15,172 nt of DNA, taken from contig RHKR01000010.1 in assembly GCA_008363265.1 (NCBI GenBank), forward strand, positions 1 through 15,172. The letters are read 5' to 3'. The DNA comes from Chlorobiota bacterium (GTDB taxonomy: Bacteria; Bacteroidota; Ignavibacteria; Ignavibacteriales; Ignavibacteriaceae). Shown one piece after another: positions 8,101-14,451 of this stretch; the stretch's first letter is position 1; the number at the start of each line of letters is the position of its first letter. The notes beneath the pieces are model-generated. The model saw only the letters and a list, made by a program, of their open reading frames with translations. It searched no databases and was not told the DNA's origin. Made by a program: the position numbers and the translations under genes.

Positions 8101-8420
8101 TCAAACTTTACGCGACTCCGGGCACCGCGACATTCCTCAGGGAACATGCCGTTGAGTGCGAGATTCTCGGTTGGCCCGACGAGGCGACACATCCCAACTC
8201 TCTCGACATGATCAAAGAGAAAAAATTTGATCTGATTGTTAATATTCCCAAGAACAATTCACGGGATGAATTGTATAATGACTATACTATTCGCAGAAGT
8301 GCTGTCGACTACAACATACCACTGATCACGAACGCGAGGCTGGCTTCAGCTTTCATAGAGGCGATCAGTAGATATAGTATCGCGGATATCGGCATTACCT
8401 CCTGGGATGAGTACAAATAA
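5196..8420 (+). CDS. carB: Carbamoyl-phosphate synthase large subunit, CPS1/CAD-like type
   Basis: 1074 residues, full length. It makes carbamoyl phosphate from bicarbonate, ammonia and two ATP, with CarA supplying ammonia. The first ATP-grasp half is about 1-400, with the metal-binding segment VIEVNAR at 293-299. The oligomerization region is about 400-550. The second ATP-grasp half is about 556-935, opening with [17 protein letters not shown] and with [14 protein letters not shown] from 840. The MGS-like allosteric domain is about 936-1074. Several motifs ([61 protein letters not shown]) follow vertebrate CPS1 wording and not the E. coli form with MNPR and VNPRAARTVPF. In the MGS domain T974, T977, W993 and N1016 line up with residues I recall as N-acetylglutamate ligands in CPS1, while the next ligand position is K1019. 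It follows carA with a 2-base gap. Confidence 0.97.
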   Translation: [1074 protein letters not shown]

Positions 8421-8440
8421 AATCTTTCTACAACCTTTTT

Positions 8441-8470
8441 CCCGTCGGCTAAACCTTGTTTCGCCGCGGG
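8441..8470 (+). other. Possible hairpin between carB and the TlpA-like gene
   Basis: CCCGTCGGC (8441-8449) can pair with GCCGCGGG (8463-8470), about eight pairs with one bulge and one G-T pair, around a 13-base loop. The following bases (ATTCATTTAATC) are AT-rich but have no T-run, so it is not a standard terminator. In the 74-base gap I see no promoter matching TAnnTTTG, so the next gene could be partly read through from carAB. Confidence 0.3.
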
Positions 8471-8494
8471 ATTCATTTAATCATGAGGAATCTT

Positions 8495-10072
8495 ATGCAC
8501 AAACGCGTGCTCTCCTTTCTTTTCGTACTGCTCTTTGCGGTATCATTGAACACCTTTGCTCAGGATAAGACCGACCTGACGCTCAAAGGAAAAGTTTTAG
8601 GCTTTAACGGAAAGCCCATGGCTGCGGCGGCTGTTTACGCCGATGACAGGGTAAGCCCCTTCTTCAGTAATGAAACTCTGGTGAAAGTTGGAGCAGACGG
8701 CAGCTTCGAAATAAAGATCACCAAGAGCGGGATCTGGAGTATCAACTTTACAGGAGTCGGACACAGTTTCTACGGTTTCGTCGTTCCCGTTTACGGACTT
8801 AAGGGCACGGCCGAAATTGAAGTGAAGCTTGCAGCTCAGAAGAGCTGGGTAACTCCGAACAAACTGCTGTTCAAATCGAATGCAGGTACTGAATTCTATA
8901 CCCCGGAGACGGTTGAGATATCACCCAACGGCAAATTCAGTTTCACGGTGAACAAAGCTCTTGACACCCTGCTGGTTCAGGTGGTGCCCAAGGCATTTTT
9001 CCCAGCCACCGGTTTTGAATATCCCGGAGCGAGTTACCTTCCCGATTCGATGGGTGGTTTCCACACCGCGTTCTTCAAGGTAAAACCCGGTTTTAAGGTC
9101 GAGCTCGATCCCAAGACACTTCCGAGGCCTTATGAAGCAAACTATCCTGTAGTTAAATTCATAGCCGATAATTCAGGTCTTTCAGATATCTACACATTAA
9201 GTGATATTACAAATATCAATTACAGGAAGGCAAATGCCGCCAGTTTTGATGAAAGCCTGAAGGCATTCAAAAATCCTTCCAATCCGGGCCTGAAGGATAT
9301 CGCTGCTGCCAGACTTTTTGAGTGGCATTCCACCCCGGAACAGCCATATATTCAAGATTTTAACGGAACGATAGCCGCCATTTCCCCGAAAAACCCCGCC
9401 TGGGCGACAAACATGTACGGGTTGAGAGATATTTTTGAGTTCATGGAACCGGCGAAAAGGTCCGCGTATATCGATGAGATATTCAGTGCTCATGGTCCTG
9501 ATACCAAGGTGATGCTTATGTACAATCTTCAGGAGCTTTCATATCTGATCACCCCCGAGCAGTTCAATGCCCTGTATGAGAAACTGACAAAAGATGCCGA
9601 TGTGATCGCCTCGGGGATCGACTATTCAGGTCTGAAACCTGCGGGACCAAAAGCCCCCGACCAGCTTCATGAATTTACGGTGAAACTGATAGACGGCAAG
9701 GATTTCTCCCCGTCCCAATTAAAAGGTAAATACTTCCTCATCGACTTCTGGGGGACATGGTGCGCGCCGTGTATCGAAGAGATCCCATATATCGAAAAAG
9801 CTTATGAAAAATTTAAAGGAAATGGCTTCGAGATAATCAGTCTTGCTTTCAGTTCTCCAGAAGAAGATTTCAAGGCGAGAAGAAAGATCAACCCGATGCC
9901 GTGGCTTCACGCGCTTCTGAGTGATACTGACGGAGAGACCATCGCGAATCTTTACAATGTTGAGTACATCCCGAAAATGCTCCTTGTCTCACCAAAAGGT
10001 GAGATCATCGGCAATGAAGAGACCCTCCGCGATGGCGGGCTCATGAAGAAGCTTGAGGATATCTACAAGTAA
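8495..10072 (+). CDS. Exported TlpA/ResA-like thiol-disulfide protein
   Basis: 525 residues from the ATG at 8495, chosen because GAGGA (8485-8489) lies five bases upstream and the protein then opens with a normal signal peptide (about 1-23, ending NTFAQ). An in-frame TTG at 8456 or ATG at 8483 would add an unlikely leader. Residues about 26-115 form a beta-sandwich resembling carboxypeptidase-regulatory/DUF4369-type domains (LKGKVLGFNGKPMAAAAVYA, DGSFEI). The middle, about 115-385, is not recognised. About 390-525 is a TlpA-like thioredoxin fold with WCAPC at 422-426 and cis-proline P493 in EYIPK. It probably acts outside the cytoplasm as a thiol reductant or oxidant, as in cytochrome c maturation or envelope protein folding; the substrate is unknown. 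No cytochrome gene is nearby. Confidence 0.88.
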   Translation: MHKRVLSFLFVLLFAVSLNTFAQDKTDLTLKGKVLGFNGKPMAAAAVYADDRVSPFFSNETLVKVGADGSFEIKITKSGIWSINFTGVGHSFYGFVVPVYGLKGTAEIEVKLAAQKSWVTPNKLLFKSNAGTEFYTPETVEISPNGKFSFTVNKALDTLLVQVVPKAFFPATGFEYPGASYLPDSMGGFHTAFFKVKPGFKVELDPKTLPRPYEANYPVVKFIADNSGLSDIYTLSDITNINYRKANAASFDESLKAFKNPSNPGLKDIAAARLFEWHSTPEQPYIQDFNGTIAAISPKNPAWATNMYGLRDIFEFMEPAKRSAYIDEIFSAHGPDTKVMLMYNLQELSYLITPEQFNALYEKLTKDADVIASGIDYSGLKPAGPKAPDQLHEFTVKLIDGKDFSPSQLKGKYFLIDFWGTWCAPCIEEIPYIEKAYEKFKGNGFEIISLAFSSPEEDFKARRKINPMPWLHALLSDTDGETIANLYNVEYIPKMLLVSPKGEIIGNEETLRDGGLMKKLEDIYK

Positions 10073-10155
10073 GAACTCCGGAACTGCAGAACTTCGGAAC
10101 TCCGGTATTGTTGAGATACCGGGGTTCTGAGGTACTGAATCACTGAAGTTCCAAA
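10073..10155. repeat. GGAACT-word repeat with hairpin upstream of thrS
   Basis: Directly after the TlpA-like stop come variants of GGAACTCCG: GAACTCCG, GAACTGCAG, GAACTTCG, GAACTCCGG. The last variant forms a 12-bp stem (10097-10108 with 10116-10127, one G-T pair) around a 7-base loop, TGTTGAG. No T-run follows. It may end the upstream transcript or shape the thrS leader. Confidence 0.55.
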
Positions 10156-10201
10156 AAATCGCTAAATTACTAAGTTGTATTATTAATTTTTTGTGATTGG
10201 T

Positions 10202-11995
10202 ATGAAAGAAGCGGATCAGCTGTATAAGATAAGGCACTCACTGGCGCATATTATGGCGCAGGCAGTGCTTGAACATTTCCCCAAGGCCAAAATGGGTTTT
10301 GGCCCTCCCGTTGACAACGGTTTTTACTACGATTTTGATTTCGGTGACGAAAAAGTTTCTGTTGAGGATTTCAAGAAGATCGAGAAATCGATGTATAAGA
10401 TCATCAACCAGAAACAGGAGTTCGGCATTTTCTATCACAACCTTGATGAATCACTCGGAATGCTTAGTGATATGGGTCAGCCCTATAAGGTTGAGTATGC
10501 CAAAGAGCTCGTTGAGACCGGTCAGGCCGAAAACGGCGAACTCAGTTTTTACAAGAACGGACCATTCGTAGACATGTGCGAAGGTCCCCACATCGCCAAC
10601 ACTTCAGAGATACCTCAGAAGTGCTGGAAGCTCGACAGGATATCCGGAAGCTACTGGCGCGGCGACGAAAAACGCCCGATGCTGACAAGAATTTACGGCC
10701 TAGCATTCGAAACCGAGGAGGAACTGAAAGACTACATCAAGCGCCGCGAACTCGCGATGCAGCGTGATCACAGGAAACTCGGGCAGGAGCTCGAGATATT
10801 CATGATCGATGATGAGGTCGGAACAGGTCTTCCACTTTGGCTGCCGAACGGCGCGGTTATCCGTTCCGAACTGGAGGCATGGGCGAAGGATGTCGAGTTC
10901 AGAGCAGGTTATCACCATGTGGCAACTCCGTCGCTCAGCAAGTCGAATCTGTATTACCGCTCGGGGCATCTTCCATACTATGCTGAATCGATGTTCCCTC
11001 CGATGGTTCTCGATGAAAACACCGAGTACTATCTCAGGCCGATGAACTGTCCGCATCACCATAAGATCTATGGGTTCAGACCAAGAAGCTACAGAGAGCT
11101 CCCTTACAGACTGGCCGAGTACGGCGATATGTTCCGCTATGAAAAGCACGGTTCACTCTCAGGGTTGTTGCGTGTCAGGGCCATGTGCCTTAACGATGCA
11201 CACATCTACTGCGAATACGATCAGTTGAAGCAGGAGTTTGCCGCGGTTATGGAGCTTTACAAGTACTATTACAATTATCTCAGGCTCGGCAACTTCCGTG
11301 TCCGTCTTTCACTTCATGACGCTACCAGCGACAAGTATGTGAAGGATGAGGAAGAATGGCAGTTCAGCGAGAACATCGTCCGCGAAATTCTCACCGAGAA
11401 CGGCATTGACTACATTGAAGAAGCCGGTGAAGCCGCTTTCTACGGACCGAAGGTTGACATCCAGATCAAGAATCTCCTCGGAAGGGAAGAGACAGTTTCA
11501 ACCTGCCAGCTCGATTTCGTAATGGCAAAGAGGTTCGATCTCTGGTACTCCGCGAAGGATGGCTCGATGAAGCAACCTTATATCCTGCACAGGGCACCGC
11601 TCTCGACCCATGAAAGGTTCATTTCATTCCTGATCGAGTTCTGGGGCGGGGCATTCCCGACCTGGATGTCGCCGAATCAGGTTGTGCTGATCCCTGTGAA
11701 CGAAGGTGTTATCGATTACGCTCAGGAACTGAGAGGTACCATGATCGAAAAAGGCATCCGTGTTGATATCGATCTTAGCGATGACTCGTTCAACAAAAAA
11801 ATCCGCAAGGCTGTCACCAAGAAGAATCCGAACATCTGGATCATCGGTGACAACGAAAAAGCGGAAAGAGCGATCACCTGGAGACGCTACGCTGTTCAGG
11901 ATCAGATAAAGATGCAGGCCGATGCCGCTATCGACAAGGTAATGCACCTCCGCGCCAACCGCGTTATGGACAATTTTTCCGATGTAGAGATCTGA
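10202..11995 (+). CDS. thrS: Threonyl-tRNA synthetase lacking the N-terminal TGS domain
   Basis: 597 residues. It charges tRNA-Thr. The protein begins directly with the editing (N2/SAD) domain: HSLAH at 12-16 and C126/H130 in CEGPH form the HxxxH/CxxxH site that clears Ser-tRNA-Thr. The class II catalytic core follows, with motif 2 FRYEKHGSLSGLLRVR and motif 3 near STHERF. Zinc ligands are C283 (MNCPHHH), H334 (NDAHIYC) and H463 (ILHRAP). The first two are 51 residues apart, as in E. coli (C334, H385). The anticodon-binding domain is about 490-597. The usual ~60-residue TGS domain is absent, and an in-frame TAA at 10184-10186 rules out a longer frame. GTG at 10193 is an alternative start adding three residues. 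No clear Shine-Dalgarno and no T-box was seen. Confidence 0.95.
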   Translation: MKEADQLYKIRHSLAHIMAQAVLEHFPKAKMGFGPPVDNGFYYDFDFGDEKVSVEDFKKIEKSMYKIINQKQEFGIFYHNLDESLGMLSDMGQPYKVEYAKELVETGQAENGELSFYKNGPFVDMCEGPHIANTSEIPQKCWKLDRISGSYWRGDEKRPMLTRIYGLAFETEEELKDYIKRRELAMQRDHRKLGQELEIFMIDDEVGTGLPLWLPNGAVIRSELEAWAKDVEFRAGYHHVATPSLSKSNLYYRSGHLPYYAESMFPPMVLDENTEYYLRPMNCPHHHKIYGFRPRSYRELPYRLAEYGDMFRYEKHGSLSGLLRVRAMCLNDAHIYCEYDQLKQEFAAVMELYKYYYNYLRLGNFRVRLSLHDATSDKYVKDEEEWQFSENIVREILTENGIDYIEEAGEAAFYGPKVDIQIKNLLGREETVSTCQLDFVMAKRFDLWYSAKDGSMKQPYILHRAPLSTHERFISFLIEFWGGAFPTWMSPNQVVLIPVNEGVIDYAQELRGTMIEKGIRVDIDLSDDSFNKKIRKAVTKKNPNIWIIGDNEKAERAITWRRYAVQDQIKMQADAAIDKVMHLRANRVMDNFSDVEI

Positions 11996-12026
11996 CGATC
12001 CCTGCTAGTCAGTATCTCTGAAGGAC

Positions 12027-12056
12027 GGCTGCTCTGCAAAGGGCAGCCTTTTTTTT
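12027..12056 (+). terminator. Strong intrinsic terminator of thrS
   Basis: GGCTGCTCT (12027-12035) pairs with AGGGCAGCC (12040-12048) in a 9-bp stem with one G-T pair, closed by a GCAA (GNRA) tetraloop and followed by eight T. It lies 31 bases after the thrS stop codon. Confidence 0.93.
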
Positions 12057-12065
12057 GAGATATGA

Positions 12066-12079
12066 TCCGCCGCGGCGGA
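12066..12079. repeat. Perfect 14-bp GC palindrome, copy 1
   Basis: TCCGCCGCGGCGGA is a perfect palindrome. The identical 14-mer occurs at 14677-14690. Here it is followed by the words GTGATGAGCGATGAG (12084-12098); at the other copy similar words flank it in the opposite orientation. It is part of a small family of CCGC-GCGG palindromes set in GTGA-rich words. Confidence 0.75.
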
Positions 12080-12126
12080 ATTAGTGATGAGCGATGAGTT
12101 GTATTGTCCAAAGGTTTGTGCCAGAG

Positions 12127-12211
12127 TATACGATGGTATCGTATAGAAACGGGGGAAATTATACGATGGTATCGTATAAAAATGGGGAAAAATATACGAT
12201 GGCATCGTATA
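12127..12211. promoter_or_regulatory. Three perfect palindromes at 33-bp period, possible operator array
   Basis: TATACGATGGTATCGTATA occurs at 12127-12145 and 12160-12178, and with one central change (GGC for GGT) at 12193-12211. Each is two perfect 8-base arms around a 3-base centre. Start-to-start distance is exactly 33 bp both times, about three helical turns. The first two 14-base spacers are alike (A-rich around GGGG); the region after the third copy differs. The array lies between the thrS terminator and the YciI-like gene, ending 66 bases before its start. It could be a cooperative operator, a folded RNA element, or an inert tandem repeat; the sequence does not decide. Confidence 0.7.
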
Positions 12212-12277
12212 GTTGGCAAATAATTGCATCTTTTCCTTAAATTGCCATTCATCGTTTTAATAATTAGAGGAGCCTCA

Positions 12278-12679
12278 ATGCGTGCGTTGTCTTTTGTTAT
12301 TGCTTTGTTTTTTATTTTATCATTCATGGGATTCGGGCAGAACAGTAACCCCCCGGCACCTGAGATGATGAAAAAGTGGTACTTTGTCATGCTGAAGAAG
12401 GGTGAAGTTAGAACCCAGGATACGGCTGAAGTGCGGCGCCTGAATGAAGGCCACATGGCAAATATTAACAGAATGGCGGATCTTGGCGTCCTCAGGATCG
12501 CCGGTCCCTTCCTTGACAACGGCGACTGGCGCGGTATCTTTATTATGGATGTGAAGACAGAGGAAGAAGTTATAGAACATTTGAAGCAGGATCCCGCGAT
12601 CGCGGCTGGAAGGCTCTCTTATGAGATACACCCCTGGTACGGACCTGCCGTAATCAAAACCAACTGGGATAAAGAATGA
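12278..12679 (+). CDS. Exported YciI-like protein
   Basis: 133 residues from the ATG at 12278, with AGAGGAG at 12266-12272 five bases upstream. Residues 1-20 form a hydrophobic signal peptide ending GFGQ, and there is no lipobox cysteine. Residues about 33-120 resemble the YCII domain, a small dimeric ferredoxin-like fold: KWYFVMLKKG, NEGHMANINRMADLG (H59), GPFLDNGDWRGIFIMDV, LKQDPAIAAG (D106), YEIHPWYG (H118). A His/Asp pair in this family has been proposed as catalytic, but most members have no known reaction. Cytoplasmic forms are the common type, so the export signal is notable. The stop overlaps the start of the next gene by four bases (ATGA), so the two are translated together. A 33-bp-period palindrome array lies upstream. 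Confidence 0.8.
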   Translation: MRALSFVIALFFILSFMGFGQNSNPPAPEMMKKWYFVMLKKGEVRTQDTAEVRRLNEGHMANINRMADLGVLRIAGPFLDNGDWRGIFIMDVKTEEEVIEHLKQDPAIAAGRLSYEIHPWYGPAVIKTNWDKE

Positions 12680-13461
12680 AAAGTTACTTCGGTTATGTTC
12701 TGTTCGCGGAACACCTTGCCGACATTTCCGGGACGATAATCGACCGCTATTTCCGTGGCGATATCAAGCCCGAGTTCAAGCAATCAGCCTCCCCCATAGT
12801 CACTATCGCCGACAGGGAAGTGGAAGAGCGTTTACGCGCGGAGATCGAGTTTGAAGATTCAGACTCAGGCATAATCGGAGAAGAATTTGGCACGAAGGAA
12901 GGGAGTAACGGCTACACATGGGTGATCGATCCGATCGACGGAACGATCGCCTTCAGTTGCGGGAAACCTGTTTTTGCCACATTGATCGCGCTTTTGAAGA
13001 ACGGGGAGCCGGTGATCGGAATTATCGATCAGCCGATAACCCGCGAGAGATGGATCGGTGTCGCCGGAAACCCAACGACACTTAATGGTGAACCGATCAG
13101 CTCTTCACCTCTTACTGAATTGAAGAGGGCGAAACTGAGCACCACTTCCCCGGGGATGTTCACCGAGCCGAAGGATCACGCATTCTTCTCTGAGTTGCAG
13201 AAGTCGGTACACATCACCAGCTACGGTGGCGACGCGTATCAGTACGGCCTCTGCGCCGCGGGATATGTGGACATTGTTGTCGAAAAAGGTCTGAACATCC
13301 ATGATTGGGCGGCGCTCGTTCCCGTTCTTAAAGGCTCAGGAGCCATAATAACCGATTGGAAAGGTGAAAACCTCAGCCTCGCCTCACAAGGTGATGTGAT
13401 CGTAACCGGCAACCATGAACTTCATTCAAAAGTGCTGGAGATGATCAACAATCACATTTGA
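12676..13461 (+). CDS. hisN: Inositol-monophosphatase-family enzyme, probably histidinol phosphatase
   Basis: 261 residues, no signal peptide. The metal-binding motifs of the family are complete: E69 in IIGEEFG, D85/D88 in WVIDPIDGT (82-90), and D210 in NIHDWAAL. The wording around them fits the HisN branch, which dephosphorylates histidinol phosphate in the eighth step of histidine synthesis: KPVFATLIALLKNGEPVIGIIDQP and RERWIGVAG after the DPIDGT motif, then YGGDAYQYGLCAAGYVDIVVEKGL. Inositol monophosphatase or CysQ activity is a less likely alternative. No other his gene is in the window, so the assignment rests on sequence alone. The ATG overlaps the stop of the exported YciI-like gene, and no separate ribosome binding site is obvious. 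Confidence 0.8.
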   Translation: MKSYFGYVLFAEHLADISGTIIDRYFRGDIKPEFKQSASPIVTIADREVEERLRAEIEFEDSDSGIIGEEFGTKEGSNGYTWVIDPIDGTIAFSCGKPVFATLIALLKNGEPVIGIIDQPITRERWIGVAGNPTTLNGEPISSSPLTELKRAKLSTTSPGMFTEPKDHAFFSELQKSVHITSYGGDAYQYGLCAAGYVDIVVEKGLNIHDWAALVPVLKGSGAIITDWKGENLSLASQGDVIVTGNHELHSKVLEMINNHI

Positions 13462-13466
13462 GTGTG

Positions 13467-13510
13467 CAAGCACCGCGCAAGTACGCGCAAGTACGCGCAA
13501 GTACGCGCAA
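13467..13510. repeat. 10-bp tandem repeat between convergent genes
   Basis: GTACGCGCAA is repeated three times without change at 13481-13510. It is preceded by diverged units ending GTGCAA and CGCGCAA (13467-13480). It fills most of the gap between the hisN-like gene and the convergent Fe-S gene. No terminator-like hairpin with a T-run was found in this gap; only GGTG-GTAAT-CACC at 13521-13533 can fold. Confidence 0.85.
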
Positions 13511-13535
13511 GCTGAACTCCGGTGGTAATCACCAA

Positions 13536-14417
13536 TCACGCGGCGCGGTAGCTCTCGATCTCTGAACCGTCGAGATCCAAAACAGTGATGTAAACCGGCA
13601 CCTTCCTTACTGCGAGATCATTCGCGCGCATAGCGATCTGGGCGAGACCGGTGCAGCAGGGAACCTTCATTATCACAACGCTGATCGAATTCAGGTTTGA
13701 GTAGTCGATCATGTCAATCAGTTTTTCAAGATAGGCTTCTTTGTTGCTGTCGAGCTTCGGACACGCGATTGCCATCGCCTTGCCGCTCAAGTACTTTGAA
13801 TGGAACGCTGTTGAGACGAACCCGGCGCAATCAGCTGCCAGAAGAAGATCGGCATTTCTAAAGAATCCCGCCTGCGGGTTGAGCAGATGCAGCTGGATCG
13901 GCCAGTGTGTCAGTTCACTCGGCTGTTCATAGCCTGTAAACTCAATATTTTTCTTCACCTCGGTTTTTCTCAGATCCTGCTCGGCAGAACTTTTGCAACC
14001 GCATGAACCACCACCATGATGATGCTGCGTCGCCGGTTTCTGTGGTGCAGCCTCGGGCTGGAGGGCTACAGGGTTAACAATACCGTGTGATTTGAGATAA
14101 TCGAGAGCTTCTGTGAAATACTCGATCTCGTTGTGATCGAGAAGGTGTTCGAGATGTGCTTTAATTGTATTGGGACCACCTTTTACGATGTAGTCCATAA
14201 CCTTGGTTTCGTTGTAAGGTTCAGCCTCTCTCTCCTCGATGGTTAGAGCGCCGGTGGGGCATTCACCGATGCAGGCACCCAGGCCGTCGCAGAAAAGGTC
14301 GCTTATCAGACGTGCTTTACCGTCAATGATCTGCAGCGCACCTTCGTGGCAGGCAGGTACACATTCGCCGCAGCCGTTACATAATTCTTCTTTGATATTT
14401 ATTATTTTTCTAAGCAT
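13536..14417 (-). CDS. Ferredoxin-domain iron-sulfur protein of unknown function
   Basis: 293 residues, no signal peptide. The N-terminus (about 4-60) is a two-cluster ferredoxin domain. The first motif is complete: C13, C16, C19, C23 in CNGCGECVPAC. The second is CDGLGACIGECP with C43, C49, C53 and L46 where a cysteine normally sits, so one cluster may have three cysteine ligands. Residues about 70-118 are helical, followed by a Pro/His-rich linker with CGC (139-141). The C-terminal half has WPIQLHLLNP, AADCAGF (C197), AIACPKLD (C219) and VPCC (C254-C255). I recognise this layout from uncharacterised proteins of anaerobes but know no proven function; an electron-transfer or redox-sensing role is inference. 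The ATG has only a weak GAGAG (complement of 14424-14428) upstream. Confidence 0.8.
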   Translation of the reverse strand: MLRKIINIKEELCNGCGECVPACHEGALQIIDGKARLISDLFCDGLGACIGECPTGALTIEEREAEPYNETKVMDYIVKGGPNTIKAHLEHLLDHNEIEYFTEALDYLKSHGIVNPVALQPEAAPQKPATQHHHGGGSCGCKSSAEQDLRKTEVKKNIEFTGYEQPSELTHWPIQLHLLNPQAGFFRNADLLLAADCAGFVSTAFHSKYLSGKAMAIACPKLDSNKEAYLEKLIDMIDYSNLNSISVVIMKVPCCTGLAQIAMRANDLAVRKVPVYITVLDLDGSEIESYRAA

Positions 14418-14451
14418 TTCATTCTCTCAAAACAGATTAAAAAGTCTGATT

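Noticed and set aside
8421..8494. Intrinsic terminator after carB
   Set aside because: The only hairpin has a bulge, a long loop and no T-run after it, so I list it only as a possible hairpin.
8456..8494. TTG or first ATG as start of the TlpA-like gene
   Set aside because: These would add 13 or 4 residues before the signal peptide and lack a ribosome binding site; GAGGA fits the ATG at 8495.
10073..10201. T-box or threonine attenuator in front of thrS
   Set aside because: No T-box consensus (AGGGTGGNACCGCG), no run of threonine codons, and no terminator/antiterminator pair; only one hairpin is present.
12127..12211. CRISPR array
   Set aside because: There are only three repeats of 19 bases, and the spacers are 14 bases long and similar to each other. 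No cas gene is present. The repeats are perfect palindromes, unlike typical CRISPR repeats.
11902..12519. Minus-strand open frame of 205 codons
   Set aside because: It runs antisense over the end of thrS, the terminator, the palindrome array and the start of the YciI-like gene. Its repeated RYHRI-like peptide comes only from the 33-bp repeat (11 codons). No family resemblance.
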